Below are positions 45,801-56,219 of a DNA stretch of 64,000 nucleotides, one piece after another. Each line of letters starts with the position of its first letter. Positions within the stretch are counted from its first letter, which is position 1. Under the pieces are notes generated by a model, which was not told the origin of the DNA, ran no database searches, and saw only the letters and a program-made list of their open reading frames with translations. This DNA is from Pollenia angustigena. Lineage: Eukaryota > Arthropoda > Insecta > Diptera > Polleniidae. The DNA lies in the NCBI GenBank assembly GCA_930367215.1, contig OV884056.1, positions 42,780,308 to 42,844,307 on the forward strand. The letters run 5' to 3'. A program made the position numbers and the translations under genes.

Positions 45801-48800
45801 TGTTCACTCTTTTCATATTTTTTAGCAGCAGACACTATCAAGTCTTTTGGAAAACTTTCACAAAATTGAGATATTTTACTTCTCTTAGACCATTCTCGGC
45901 CTTCTTTGAAAGCTTTTACAGGTCGTCCACGCTTAACGGAATGCGAAGTGCTTGGTTGTTTATCATCCAAAGTTTCTTCACATATGGTGTAAAGCTGTGC
46001 AAGCCATTCTTCATTATCAGCCAAAAATTTACTTTTTATGCGCTCAGATTTGTTCCATTTGGATTTTAATTTTGGTATGAAATATTTTATTAAGAAATCA
46101 CGAAATTTTTAAATAATTAAGTCTGACATTTCATTGAATTTTGTTGATATGACACCAACAACAACATCAATATCTTTATTGCTATCCATCCAAATATCAG
46201 AAATTGCACTATAAGAAATTGTTGAATTATCCATGACTTTGTAAATTTTTTTTAACGTTTTATATAAACTTGCACTCTCAAATAGATTGTGAATTAAATA
46301 TATTATTGCAATTACCGTTTGTTGATCAATAATATTTAAAACAACAACAATGTAATATTATTTTACAGTTATTACGTATAGCGACAGAATGTTCGCGTTG
46401 CGTATTTTTTTAGGTTTTTGTATGTTTAAAGTACTTTTGCAAACTTTTGCTATATGTCCTTTACTTCAAACGAAAGCTGAGACTTCAATCTTTCATTTGA
46501 TATAAGTCTGCACCTAGGGTTAGGGACTGCTCTATATTTCCTAGTCCATTGAAAATGCAAAGTGTTCAATTTTTACACCACAATTCTGTTGTTAAGAATT
46601 TTTTTTGTGTTTTTTTTTTAATTTTTTTTTATCTACTCATTCTACAACAACTAAATTAATTAAAAAAATAAAAAAAAATGATGTATTTTTTTATTTTTTT
46701 GAATATTACATATTGAACTATTTCAAGCGCGTTGACATACCTCAACTTTACTCATTTATCTGTTAATATACTGTGAAAATTTCATCCAAATTTTTGCCGC
46801 GGTTACTACAGGGCTGTCTCACTGTGGGCCGCACGATCAAGTTTTGCCTTTCAATTCCTTCCAATTTGCAATACGCTTTTTTACTAACACACGAACAACC
46901 TGAACGTGTGGCTGCAAGGTAAAGCAAAATTACATTGTTCATTGTTGCCAACTCATTTCACATTATATTGCACTTCTTTTCGTTGTGATTTTGATTCTTG
47001 CCAATATATTGTGCCAAGATGTATTTACACAAAGTAGACTCATTTGGGAGTGTAGACATGCTGCTCTATAAAAGGAACCGAGTTGTCAAAATTGTCTTCA
47101 TATAAAACAAAAACAATTTAACGCACACATGTACACATTTTGGCTCATATACACGAAATTTGACGTTTGGGTTCCAACTAGGGGTAATCAGCTGACAAAC
47201 ATATGGGCCAACGAGTTTACCCTGTGTAAATATACCTTGTATTGTGCCACCTTCGAATATCGTATATTATAATATTATTATATAAAAATTGAACAGTTAT
47301 ATTGCCAGTGAATGACCCGCTTAAAGTAGCTACTACAAGAAAATCCTGGAACGAAATAAAGCTTATAGCTAGTAACAGATCCCAATGGAATACATTTGTA
47401 ATGGCCCTATGCTCCAATTTGGAACGACCGGAATAAATGTATATATGAATCACACTGCCAAATTTTGTTCTGATCGGTTTTTAATCAATATATATATAAA
47501 GAAGTGTACACTTTGATGTCACCACTTACTGCGGAAGCGGGTTGGGGATAGTCTGTAGATGGTTTGTGTGAAGTGGTTCATGAGTATTTTCCATATTATG
47601 ATTTTTTTATTGTCACTTGAAAAGTGAAAAGTATATTTCATATCGCTAGAGGGCTTAAATAGGGCAAACAGGTTAAAACTCCGCTTCCCTAAATCTTCTT
47701 AACTAATCAACCGATTTTCTTGAAATTTGGCAGGCAAATAGTTTAACATCTTGAAGGAACTATAGCCTATAATTTTTATTATTTAGGGCGTGACATAGGG
47801 CAAGTGGGGTAAATGCTCCTCCTCCCTATATCTTCTTTACTAATCAACCTGTTTTTTTAAATTTGGCATGCAGACACCGTAACATCTTAGGGCAAAACGG
47901 GTAAAAGCTTCCTCTACCCATGTCTTCTTAATTAATTATCCGATGATAGTTTCAAGTCTTGAAGGAACTAAAGACTATAAATTTTAACATTTTCGGCGTA
48001 AAATAGAGCGGTTATTCTACTTCGGAATTTTAACCCACCACGGCTGTGCAATGGTACACGATTGGTCGTTAAAAAATTTATGAAAAACGTTATTGAAGCC
48101 AACATTTCGAATGGTAAATTCCGAGACGAAAATGTTTTGCTGCCAGGCATGCTCTCGCGTCGGGCAACCTTCGTGCTTATGTGTGTTGACTAAAGACGGA
48201 CTGACAAAAATATCGTAAACGCAATCGCTATTCGCAATGAAAATTGATTATCTCTGTTTGATTTTCATGCTTCAGGATAAAAAATACATCACTTTTTTAT
48301 GCTTAACTTTGTAAAGAAAAAAATTGCTATTGTTTTTTTTTCATTGCCGATCATGGTGTAAAAAGCTTCATTCCTTTTTCTCGCACTAGAAATAAGCTTA
48401 TTTGCTATAAATATGTACTAGATCCTATATATAGCCCACTTCTGAAAAATACTTTGTTGCCAAATTTATTACGATTTCAAAGCCCTTTAGGTATGTTTGA
48501 TGTGTTGATGGTCCAACTTTTTTTTGGATTGGTTGCATGTAATTCATTATGATTTTCCTTTTAGCCCGTTGTCGTTACCACTGCAGCACCCTTTACTTGT
48601 AGTTATGGCTTAGTTGTCTGCTGCCAGGCTGGTTCTTATCAATGTGGACGCCGTTATCCCCCACCACCAAATAGCAAAGCCGCTGCTCCTGGACAAGCTG
48701 ATTTCGGTGAATATCCGTGGCAAGCCGCCTTGCTAACAACCACTGAAGTATATTTGGGATCAGGAGCTTTAATAACAGGTCAACATATTCTGACCACAGC

Positions 48801-50132
48801 CCACAAGGTGTACAATGTGGCGTAAGTTCAAAATTTATAAAAACAAATTATTTGATTTTAAATACATTGTATATTTTTTGCTTGACAGTATCAGCTCCTT
48901 TAAAGTACGTCTTGGCGAATGGGATGCAGGTAATACGAATGAGCCCATACCAGCCCAAGATCTTTTGGTCTCCAATATTTTCATACATCCTAATTTCAAC
49001 AAAGATAATCTACAGAACGATGTAGCTATTTTGAAATTGACTACACCGGTTTCGCTTACCACTAAATCGACTATAGGAACAATTTGTTTGCCCAGTATAT
49101 CGTTTGTGGGCCAACGTTGTTATGTAGCAGGCTGGGGTAAAAATGATTTCGGTCCTACTGGCGCCTATCAAGCCATACAGCGTGAGGTAGATGTGCCCCT
49201 GATACCCAATGATAATTGCCAAACTTCTCTGCGTAACACACGTTTGGGTGCCAGTTTTGCTTTGAGCAGCACCAGTTTTATATGTGCTGGTGGTGAGGCG
49301 GGTAAAGATGCCTGTACGGTGAGTTTTGAAAGCAACAACATAGCACAGTTAAAAATTACAAAAATAATCATAATTATTATTAGGAATATAATTAAAATTT
49401 GTTTACATACTTAGTAAACCATTTAGTAGTATTAATTCTGTTACATTTTGACAAAATAGCTTAAGTCAAATTTAAAAAGTTAAAAAAAAATTTTATTAAT
49501 CCAAGGCGAATTTATTACAGGTGGTCTTAAAAGCCCTGCTGATATAAGCTAAAATCACTGTTGGATGTCAAAATTTTGTTTATTCTCTTTGTTTCTGTTT
49601 TGTTTTATTTCTGTTTTTGCCATTGTACAATGGTTTTACAAAAACAAATTGCATGTGGTTTTTGTACGAGTTGTACTTGTTGTAGTACCGAGATTACCTG
49701 GGATGAATTCGCCTTGTATTAATCATACGAATTTTCATTCAAAAAACATTCTTGTTTACGTTTTTAAAATTTTGTATTATTAACGAAATTTTAATTTAAT
49801 TTTGGTTTTTTTATTTTTTAATAAAAATGATTTGTTCACCGAGTTTTTTTTTAAACTTTTTTGCTATCTTATCTCGACTTAAGATGTTTTGTCAAAATGC
49901 CACAGAATTTTTTGTAATAAATTTTTGTGTTTTCTTTTTCATGCCATTTTTTCTTAATGTGATTCTAATACAGGGCGATGGCGGTTCACCGTTAGTTTGT
50001 CAGAGTAATGGCGTTTGGTACGTGGTCGGCTTGGTGGCCTGGGGTATTGGTTGTGCCGCGGCAGGTGTGCCTGGTGTTTATGTTAATGTTGCCACTTATT
50101 TACCTTGGATACAAACAATTTTAGTTTCATAA
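36878..50132 (+). CDS. Clip-domain serine protease homologue, 5 exons, 391 aa
   Basis: The exons are 36878-37055, 43193-43344, 48565-48821, 48889-49318 and 49974-50132. All introns are GT-AG, and the lengths sum to 392 codons with the stop. Residues 1-31 are a signal peptide ([19 protein letters not shown]). Six cysteines at 80, 82, 88, 122, 129 and 130 form a clip-like domain split by intron 2. A trypsin-like domain begins after C137. His190 (TTAHK, without the usual Cys) and Asp240 (NDVAILKL) are present. The GDSGGP motif reads GDGGSP (340-345), so the catalytic Ser is Gly342. It should therefore be a secreted non-catalytic homologue of the masquerade/PPAF-2 type. Such proteins act as cofactors in prophenoloxidase activation or in cell adhesion. 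GEWD and GWGKNDFG are typical of that group. Introns 1 (6,137 bp) and 2 (5,220 bp) are full of transposons; introns 3 and 4 are 67 and 655 bp. I cannot name a single orthologue. Confidence 0.93.
38410..40580 (+). pseudogene. Transposase-like protein relic (CDTC / MDVQAVK family)
   Basis: Readable segments in changing frames are [16 protein letters not shown] (about 38570), [15 protein letters not shown] (38812), and after the nested insertion [20 protein letters not shown] (from about 40082). A frameshift near 40320 follows, then [21 protein letters not shown] and [11 protein letters not shown], ending at 40580. This arrangement (Cys pairs, [31 protein letters not shown]) belongs to a widespread, poorly characterised group of invertebrate proteins that I associate with mobile elements. 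The C-terminal half, which would hold the remaining acidic residues, is missing. At least one stop and two frameshifts are present, besides the 1.1-kb insertion. The family assignment is from memory of its motifs and should be tested. Confidence 0.62.
38960..40061 (+). mobile_element. Helentron-like element family A, copy A4 (complete)
   Basis: It starts CAAGTTAGAGTGCTATATTC with hairpin TTCGGCTGTGCCGAA. Four tandem units start near 39091, 39243, 39396 and 39549, with a period of about 152 bp. They are followed by GTCY-type CAGACGGACAGACGGACAAA (39893-39925), AATATATATACTTTATAGGG, and the terminal hairpin with ACAACTAATTGTGGT at 40036-40056. It interrupts the transposase-like relic, whose reading resumes directly after it. 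Confidence 0.82.
41324..41700. mobile_element. MITE with ATATCGTCACCTAAAAC termini
   Basis: The left terminus, ATATCGTCACCTAAAACACA and AAAGGCC, and the right, GGCCTTTTGCGTTTTAGGTC and ACGATAT, form 27-bp inverted repeats with two or three mismatches. They share ATATCGTCAC with the 3.1-kb element next door. It has no coding content and is probably mobilised by that family. Confidence 0.75.
41743..43192 (+). other. Rest of intron 1, with a GC-richer segment
   Basis: The part 41745-42625 is less AT-rich than its surroundings (for example CTCGCCCCCTGGTTCAGAAG). It has ORFs on the plus strand, but I recognise no protein, splice pattern or repeat ends. It may be an unrecognised mobile element. 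From 42626 it is plain AT-rich DNA up to the acceptor TTTTTCCTAG at 43192. Confidence 0.4.
43745..43810 (+). pseudogene. LINE reverse-transcriptase tail fragment
   Basis: A short reading, [17 protein letters not shown], resembles the conserved end of RTE/CR1-type LINE proteins (GRP, TWRR). Only about 60 bases are convincing. It lies in intron 2, just left of the Transib element. Confidence 0.4.
43975..46826 (-). mobile_element. Transib element with CACAGTG ends and 5-bp duplication
   Basis: It is 2,852 bp with perfect 12-bp terminal inverted repeats, CACAGTGAGACA at 43975 and TGTCTCACTGTG ending at 46826. It is flanked by a perfect GGCCG duplication (43970-43974, 46827-46831). CACAGTG is the heptamer of vertebrate V(D)J recombination signals and the usual Transib end, and Transib makes GC-rich 5-bp duplications. 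I see no nonamer at 12 or 23 bases. It lies in intron 2 of the protease-homologue gene, opposite to it. Confidence 0.92.
44318..46130 (-). pseudogene. Transib transposase (RAG1-related), decayed
   Basis: Read on the minus strand from about 46130, with a stop six codons in. The N-terminal part (46024-45722: [33 protein letters not shown]) runs to a frameshift near 45722. At least four more shifts lie between 45722 and 45303. The region with [13 protein letters not shown] (about 45500) corresponds to the first catalytic Asp of RAG1. A clean ORF follows (45303-44607) with CFICG, then [18 protein letters not shown] for the second Asp, then [14 protein letters not shown], whose H-x4-H matches the RAG1 zinc-binding HKTLAH. 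A 74-base intron (44606-44533, GTTTGT to TGCTACAG) restores the frame into [12 protein letters not shown], the site of the third acidic residue, ending at 44318. All catalytic landmarks survive, but frameshifts make the protein non-functional. The RAG1 equivalences are from memory. Confidence 0.87.
46832..48564 (+). other. Rest of intron 2, with tandem repeats
   Basis: About three diverged units starting near 47655, 47790 and 47890 share AGGGCAAGTGGGGTAAATG, TCTTCTTAACTAATCAACC and TGAAATTTGGCA. A related single unit lies at 60232-60370 inside a Helentron-like copy. The remainder shows no gene. Exon 3 follows the acceptor TTCCTTTTAG at 48564. Confidence 0.5.
49319..49973 (+). other. Intron 4 with a small dispersed repeat
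   Basis: The part 49520-49625 (GCCCTGCTGATA, CTTTGTTTCTGTTTTGTT, TTTCTG) has a relative at 60745-60830, before the mariner relic. The ORFs here are intronic, except the last one, which runs into exon 5. Confidence 0.5.
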
Positions 50133-50460
50133 TTAACAGCAGCAGCGGCAGTACAAACATCCCCAACAGACCTGATTACAAACATTATTTAACCATTAAC
50201 AACCATAGAAATTTCATCGTTTCATTATTTATTTCCTGGAAAATGCTGGAGTTTAAGGTTTTTTCATCAAATGTTGTTTAAACGATTTAATACGTAAAAC
50301 AAAAATGAAATGCGTGCTCCAAAAAGGGTTTCTTTCAATTGTTTAAGCGACGACCACAATTATGATTTCTACTCAAATATAATATAAATCAATTAATTTT
50401 TAAGCTTAATGTTTTATTGAAGTAATTTGTGTGTAAAATAAATACATTCTTTATCATATC
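50133..50460 (+). terminator. 3' UTR and possible poly(A) signal of the protease-homologue gene
   Basis: After the TAA at 50130-50132 comes an unremarkable AT-rich stretch. AAATAAATACATTC at about 50436-50450 contains AATAAA and is the clearest polyadenylation signal within 350 bases. Confidence 0.45.
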
Positions 50461-50528
50461 TTAAGGATAAAAGGTTTAATATTTATGTATCTAGGGATTT
50501 TATCTTAGTAGGTAAGGTCGAGTTAAAA

Positions 50529-50598
50529 GTGTTTATTGAACCCCATACACAACCTGTTTATTAGTGTTTATTGAACCCCATACACTACCTGTTGAAAG
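50529..50598. repeat. 35-bp direct duplication
   Basis: GTGTTTATTGAACCCCATAC occurs at 50529 and again at 50564, followed by ACAACCTGTT and ACTACCTGTT. The period is 35 bp. Confidence 0.8.
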
Positions 50599-50693
50599 GG
50601 TATATGCTGGTCTCTTACATAATTACAACTTTACAGGAGAAGGTTAAAACCAAAGCATAATATAAAAACTTAATAGAAACCCTGAAGGCTAAA

Positions 50694-50892
50694 TCTGGCA
50701 GTCACGATCGAATACTTTTTCGATTCGAATGAAAATTTATTTCTAATTTTAATTCTCATACTGACCAATCGAAATTATTTCTTCAGTGTTGTAAAGCATT
50801 TATTTGACTTTTCACAACAATGGAAATAAAATAAAAGAAATAAAACTGCATTCGATTCAAAAAAATATTCGATCACGACTGCCAAAATTAGT
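50694..50892. mobile_element. MITE with about 40-bp inverted ends
   Basis: The left end, TGGCAGTCACGATCGAATAC and TTTTTCGATTCGAATG, is complementary to the right end, CATTCGATTCAAAAAAATAT and TCGATCACGACTGCCA. It is about 200 bp with no gene. Next to it (50893-50990) is a stretch with GGAGTCGGAGTCG / CGACTCCGACTT, another probable small repeat. Confidence 0.68.
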
Positions 50893-51258
50893 CTCTAGGG
50901 CTTTGGAGTCGGATTGGACGTTCTTGTACCGGAGTCGGAGTCGAAGTACCCACAAAAACTGGCGACTCCGACTTCAGAATTTTTCGTCATACAAAAATGT
51001 TCTAATATTTTCCAAAACAAAAATTCTTTTAAATTGGCGATGGAATATTTAAAATATTTATTTGATTTCCAATACAACAAGATTAAAAATCTTATAATTA
51101 TAGTAATGGATTTTTAAATTGTATAGGAACATGATGTTCAATATGGTCAGTTCCAGCGAAAAGTCTACTTTTTGTAACGTAACGCCAGAATTTATTTTAA
51201 TTGTCTCTCGAAAAATTTAATACGTATAGCTTAATGTTTTTTTATTTTGGTATAAAGC

Positions 51259-53631
51259 CAGTGTTACCACCAGCAAGATTCAAAACTACACTTGAGATGA
51301 AGCAAAATTACCCGATTTAAATGAAATTACACCTGATATAAAATTTAAGTTTTATTTAATAAAAATACATTTAAATCAGTTTCAAATGGTTATGCCGTGT
51401 ATCAATCTGCGATTAAAATTAATTAATTTTTTTTTGTTGTGTACCATTTTAAGTTTCATGGTCTTAAAAATACCCTTTATATTAATAAAATTAATTATAT
51501 GTTGCAATATTGGAATCATATCTTCCCCCAGGCAAGTTTTTAATTGAATTGAAAAACTTTTTTCCCAAAATTTTGTTTTCTTATAGGCTCCAGCATAATT
51601 TTAGAATTTTTTTTTCAGATTTTTAGGAAGAGGTTTAGAGGTCGCGCAAATCAAGTCTTTGTTACAAATCTGGTTTTTCGGCCTTTTTTCAAACTTGACT
51701 CATAACTTTGTCAATAACCACATTCATTTAATTTTTTGACCGAATATTTCAAAAGAAAATTTCACAAACTTTATTTCCATATGCAAAAACTTTAAGTTCC
51801 GGCAATATTTTTGTCCATTACGATTCCACATATTAAGTTCTTTTGTAATTTTTTAACAAATTCTGTAAAAAACGGTTTATTACTTTTCAAATTTATATGA
51901 AAGGTATAAAAACTAGTGACGCGATTTTGAATACCGATAAGTTCTAAACAATTTAGGAAAACAAAAATGGAATTTTGTCCTACAGTTTCCGAGTTACACT
52001 ATTTTTATAGTTTGTACCTTAAAAATGGTGATACTTTTTTCGTTATAATTATTGTATACTTCCATAAATATTTATAGTTAGGTTTTAACTGTCATTAACT
52101 TCTGACATTTATTGATCTAAATCGTTACACGCTGTCATTTTCACTTTCTATTTAATGTGTGCTCCAGGAGCTATCAATCGGGCTCGCTGGATGATGAAAA
52201 TTATCTATTCTTTGAAAATATGCATTTTCCGAAACCAGTTGCAATCTTATACAGACAAATCAACAGTTGATGCCTTGCTTGAATTTAGTTAATTTATTTT
52301 AAGAATAAATATCAAATATTAGTACCTCTGCCAGTGCCCACGATACGCTCCTCTCAATGATCTGAGCCTATTAAAGGAATACGATAGTTATAAAATTATA
52401 AATAAAGCAGTCGCAAAAGCCTCGCTTAAAACTTTTCTAGGTCATCAGTGGTACTTAACTTGAACTTGATGAATGTATCGACACCATAACTTTGCACTTA
52501 ATGACAAAAAAAACTTGCAGATCCTCCATGCAGCGATTATTTAGTAGCAAATGTAACTTTAACAGAAGAAAACTTTAGAAATAAAGAAATTCAACAATTC
52601 ATTTCAAAAGCCAGTCTAACTTTTTTAAGCTTGCAATATTTCAATCGATTTTTTAAAAAAAAAATTCAGAGAATTGGAAAGCCAACAAGTCATTTCAAGA
52701 GGCTTAGAAAAAAGTTCAGCAATTACAAGTGGTAAATGATGTGCCAGAAAGAGGTGTGGCTTTGGCTCAAATACTTATATTAATGTTACAACTTCTGAAA
52801 ATGATTACCAGAATTTATTGAAAGGTAAAGATAGAACTACATCGCAAGAACCTCAATAAATAATTTTTCACAGAGCAAAAGAAAAGTTTTTTTTTTGTTG
52901 ATTGGGTAAGATTGGTGAACTGACAAACAGCTTATAATAACATATACTGGGTATGAAGATAAAAAAGGGTATAACTCAGGAACGGTAAGAACAAATTTAA
53001 AAATTGTTTATTGATATTAATAAGAATTAATTTGTCTTTCAAACTGCATCATTATTTTTTTTTCGTTTTTATTTGAACTTAAAAAGTTGTAAAGCGTTAT
53101 TACAAAATTTTTAAAAAAATTACGAAAAGTAGTAATTAAGGGTATCTAAATGAGTAAACTCATCACCAAAACTTATAATTTTTTCACGCAGGAATAAAGC
53201 TTGGATACTTTTCTTTAAAACTGTTTCCTCAGGAGTGAAGAAACTCGTGGTATTAACCAAGTTATGAGTAAAGTTAAAAAAGGCCGAAAACTCCGTTTTT
53301 TTATGAAAACTTCATTTGCGCGACCTCTAAACCTCTTCCGAAAATTCTTAAAAAAAAAATCAAAAATACTTTACACTATAAGCTTTTAAATTTTAATTGA
53401 GCACCTATGAAAATCAGAAAGAAAACATTTTTTGGGACACCCTAATGTGCATTTCTTTAGCAAACAATATTTAAAAAGAAATAAATGTCATCACTGAAAT
53501 CGAATCTTGATTTTATTTGGGCATCTGAAGTAAAAATTTCAAATTATACCTAAGAGAAATTACCCACGCTCTACCCACGACCGTAAAAATTATACCAAAT
53601 TCGGGTAATAACCCACAAAGTGGCAACACTG
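51259..53631. mobile_element. hAT element with perfect 8-bp duplication
   Basis: The termini CAGTGTTACCAC and GTGGCAACACTG are flanked by TATAAAGC on both sides (51251-51258 and 53632-53639). The length is 2,373 bp. I recognise no hAT transposase inside. Much of the interior is a further element with long inverted ends. Confidence 0.82.
51560..53446. mobile_element. Inner element with about 150-bp inverted ends
   Basis: The left part, GAAGAGGTTTAGAGGTCGCG and CTCATAACTTTGTCAATA (51630-51720), is complementary to the right part, TTAACCAAGTTATGAGT and GCGCGACCTCTAAACCTCTT (53253-53340). The similarity continues outward to TCCCAAAA / TTTTGGGA. The middle (51730-53240) has no recognisable gene. 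It may be nested in the hAT or be its own long subterminal repeat. Confidence 0.6.
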
Positions 53632-53755
53632 TATAAAGCGCAACTAACTCTACATTTAGAAACAAAACGGATAACGGTTGAACAACATGGTCCTAAAATA
53701 CAACCTTATTTGCATTCTGGCGTTACATTAAAAAATGAAGACTTTTCGCTGAAAA

Positions 53756-54319
53756 TGCCCATATGTACCTTTAAACGAGCAAAGAGTTTTTAATTTGATA
53801 GCATGAAAAATAAATCTATATAAGTCCAACGCTTACTAAAAAAGGTTTTATACAAAACGTCTTGCTCAATTCGCAGTCATATTCAGTTTTGTAATGCAAG
53901 TCAAAATTCACTTCCGTTTTTTTAACGTCACGCCAGCGCATATTTTTGCTTATACATATCTGCAAATCCTTAGCGTCGATTGTTGTAATTACTTTGCATA
54001 TATAAAAACCCTTTTAACAAATTTGACTCCTTCATTTAATTTTTTTACATCCTGTGGTACAAATATCACGACACGTCAAAAGGGAAATGCCCATACCTAG
54101 TATTCATTTAAATTTGTTACATATGTAAAACAGAAATACAAAAAATTATTCTTATACAAAATTTATTAATAAAAACACACAATAGTAACATTTAATTTGA
54201 CAGAGCGAATCATTTATAATGCTTAAGAAATTCTTTTTAAAAGTGCAGTGCGTTGCGTATGGACTGTGTGGCCTCTAAAAGGTGTTCAAGACGCAGAGGC
54301 AATAACTTATTGTAAACAA
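53756..54319. other. Intergenic DNA, no feature
   Basis: No gene or repeat end is recognised. Plus-strand ORFs here are short and have no motif. Confidence 0.4.
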
Positions 54320-56010
54320 TTTATGAATAAAGAATTAATAAAAAAAAAAAAAAAAAGTTCCAAAGACGGATTGCATGGACATAAAATTGCCACTTAGATA
54401 GTAAAGTTCGATATCTTATATGAATAATGTCATTTGATCCTCCTAATTGTTTAAACACGATTTTATCAAACAGATAGACTGGTTCAAGGGTGTAGATAAT
54501 CTTGTGTAGAAGCATTAAGGTTCTTATTTTCATTAGATTAAATAATGTGACATTGTAAAGTTTTTTCACATATTCAGAAATCCGGTCATATTTCCGCTAA
54601 TTAAACACATATCTCAAAATTGCATTGTACGCATTTGTTAGTTTTTTTACGACTGAAAGAATCACAACTTGCATTTATTTCACATTCATATAACAATGAT
54701 GGCATAATATATGTTTTTGCCAGCAAAATACGTATGTGTATTAAGTGGGGTTATATGTTGAGTGTTCCATAGAGTCCTTAGCTCTGCGTATGTCTTCCCA
54801 GCTGAAAAATTTATGTGATCTGACCACGTAAGTGTGTTATTGAATATAATCACCCTTATCGCGAATGTTATGGGAATATGATATATGGGAGCAAACCTAA
54901 ATTCCCATCCCCAACAAATTGGTATCGCATATATTTTGGGAGTAAAAATTTATATTGTGAATTAATTGTCAGTGCTTTGTAAACAAAAGTATCTATTGTG
55001 AATAGCTTGCCAGTGCTTGTACTGTGAAAGAAAAATATACAATATAAAATACTAATAAAAATATAATAAAATTAATAATGAATACTGTTTATCTTCATTT
55101 CCTTTATTAACACTCTTTCAATAAAAGGAAAAAGTAATTTAATTAAGTCCTACTTAAGAATACAAATTAAAATTTACATGTTCCCTTCTCGTTCACATTA
55201 ACACTTGTTGGGAATTTATTTCGTAAAAATACTCGCGGGAGTAAACATTGGCGATGCCAAATTTTTTAAGTTTGGGAATTCATTCCCAAAAAATTTGTTA
55301 TGGGAATCATTCACAATACAAAATAAAAAAATATGGGAATATTTTCATGGGAGTAGTTGTTTGCGATAGGGGTGAATACCAAGGTTTTTAGCAGATATTA
55401 AAATATAAATTTTTCGAGTGTAAAGCATTATTTTCGGTTCAAAAGGCATCTTTATTGTTTTCTTAGCTATTATAAGCCACTTAGATTTCTGTGGGTTAAG
55501 GCACAAACCATTTGCATATGCCCAAACCTGGACACGTTTTAGCTCAATACTTAACTTTTCCAAACATTCACCTATGTTACTAAGGCTACTACTAATATAA
55601 AGTTGGACATGATCCGCGTACAAATGGAAATTGTAATATTGTAATTGAGTAGGTAGATCATTGACGTAAAGAGCAAACAGTAGGGGTCCGAGGATTGATC
55701 CTTGGGGTACACCCTTTGGGACTGGCAGCATTTGTGAGGTTTTGTTGTTTAAGAATACTGACTGCTTACGATTTGTCAAATAAGAGGACATTAAATCAAT
55801 AGAAGCCGCGGAAAAATTAAACTTCTGTGTAACTTCCAGCAGAGACCTTCATGGTCTACCATATGAAATGCCTTTGAGTGATCTAGAAGAACAAGAAGCG
55901 AGACTTTGCCATCATCAATATTTCTTCAGATACAGTAATTAAGGCAGTTATACAACTATGCCCAGGTCGAAATCCTGACTGCCTTTTTATAAGTAGGTTA
56001 TTTGTGTTTA
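54320..56010 (-). pseudogene. Jockey-type LINE reverse transcriptase, broken
   Basis: Read on the minus strand from about 56000. SGFRPGHSCITALI is followed by a degraded piece with DHSKAF-like remains. The ORF 55791-55345 contains KGVPQGSILGPLLFALYVND and, where the active site should be YADD, LYADHVQLY. The second catalytic Asp is thus replaced by His. After a 524-bp insertion the reading resumes with NNTLTWSDHINFS (54840) and runs, with stops, to LRTLMLLHKIIYT near 54520 and HAIRLWN at 54360. It is truncated at both ends, contains stops and lacks the active site, so it is dead. Confidence 0.8.
54851..55374. mobile_element. MITE with CACCCxTATCGC ends inside the LINE
   Basis: CACCCTTATCGCGAATG at the left and GCGATAGGGGTG at the right are 524 bp apart. 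Internal blocks of TTGGGAATTCATTCCCAA and GGGAATA repeats make further palindromes. LINE coding sequence lies on both sides, so the insertion is unambiguous. Confidence 0.72.
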
Positions 56011-56014
56011 TATA

Positions 56015-56219
56015 CTAGCTTAACCCGGTGCTCTTCGCTACACTGATTTAACCACTTCTTTAGTTGAGAGATATTTTATATATGCATCCTATGGGAGGTA
56101 TTTCCCCCCTGCGCCTACCCGCTTTAATTTTATTCTCGATAGTGTAGCATACCATAAGAGTGACTTCTACAACATCGACTTTGAACACTGCTTATCGGAA
56201 TGAGATTTTGTCAATCCTT
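56015..56219 (-). mobile_element. Possible Helitron 3' end
   Basis: On the minus strand the sequence ends GGGTTAAGCTAGTATA, with CTAG before T, as at the end of the Helitron at 30505 (GGGTTAAATGCTAGT). The LINE breaks off at the same point. The body up to 56219 is not recognisable. Confidence 0.35.

Larger units (their letters stand above)
51155..53755. mobile_element. Outer inverted-repeat element split by a hAT insertion
   Basis: CAGCGAAAAGTCTACTTTTT and AACGCCAGAAT on the left (51163-51192) match the complement of ATTCTGGCGTTACATTAAAA and GACTTTTCGCTG on the right (53715-53752). Without the hAT between them the element is only about 230 bp. Confidence 0.6.
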
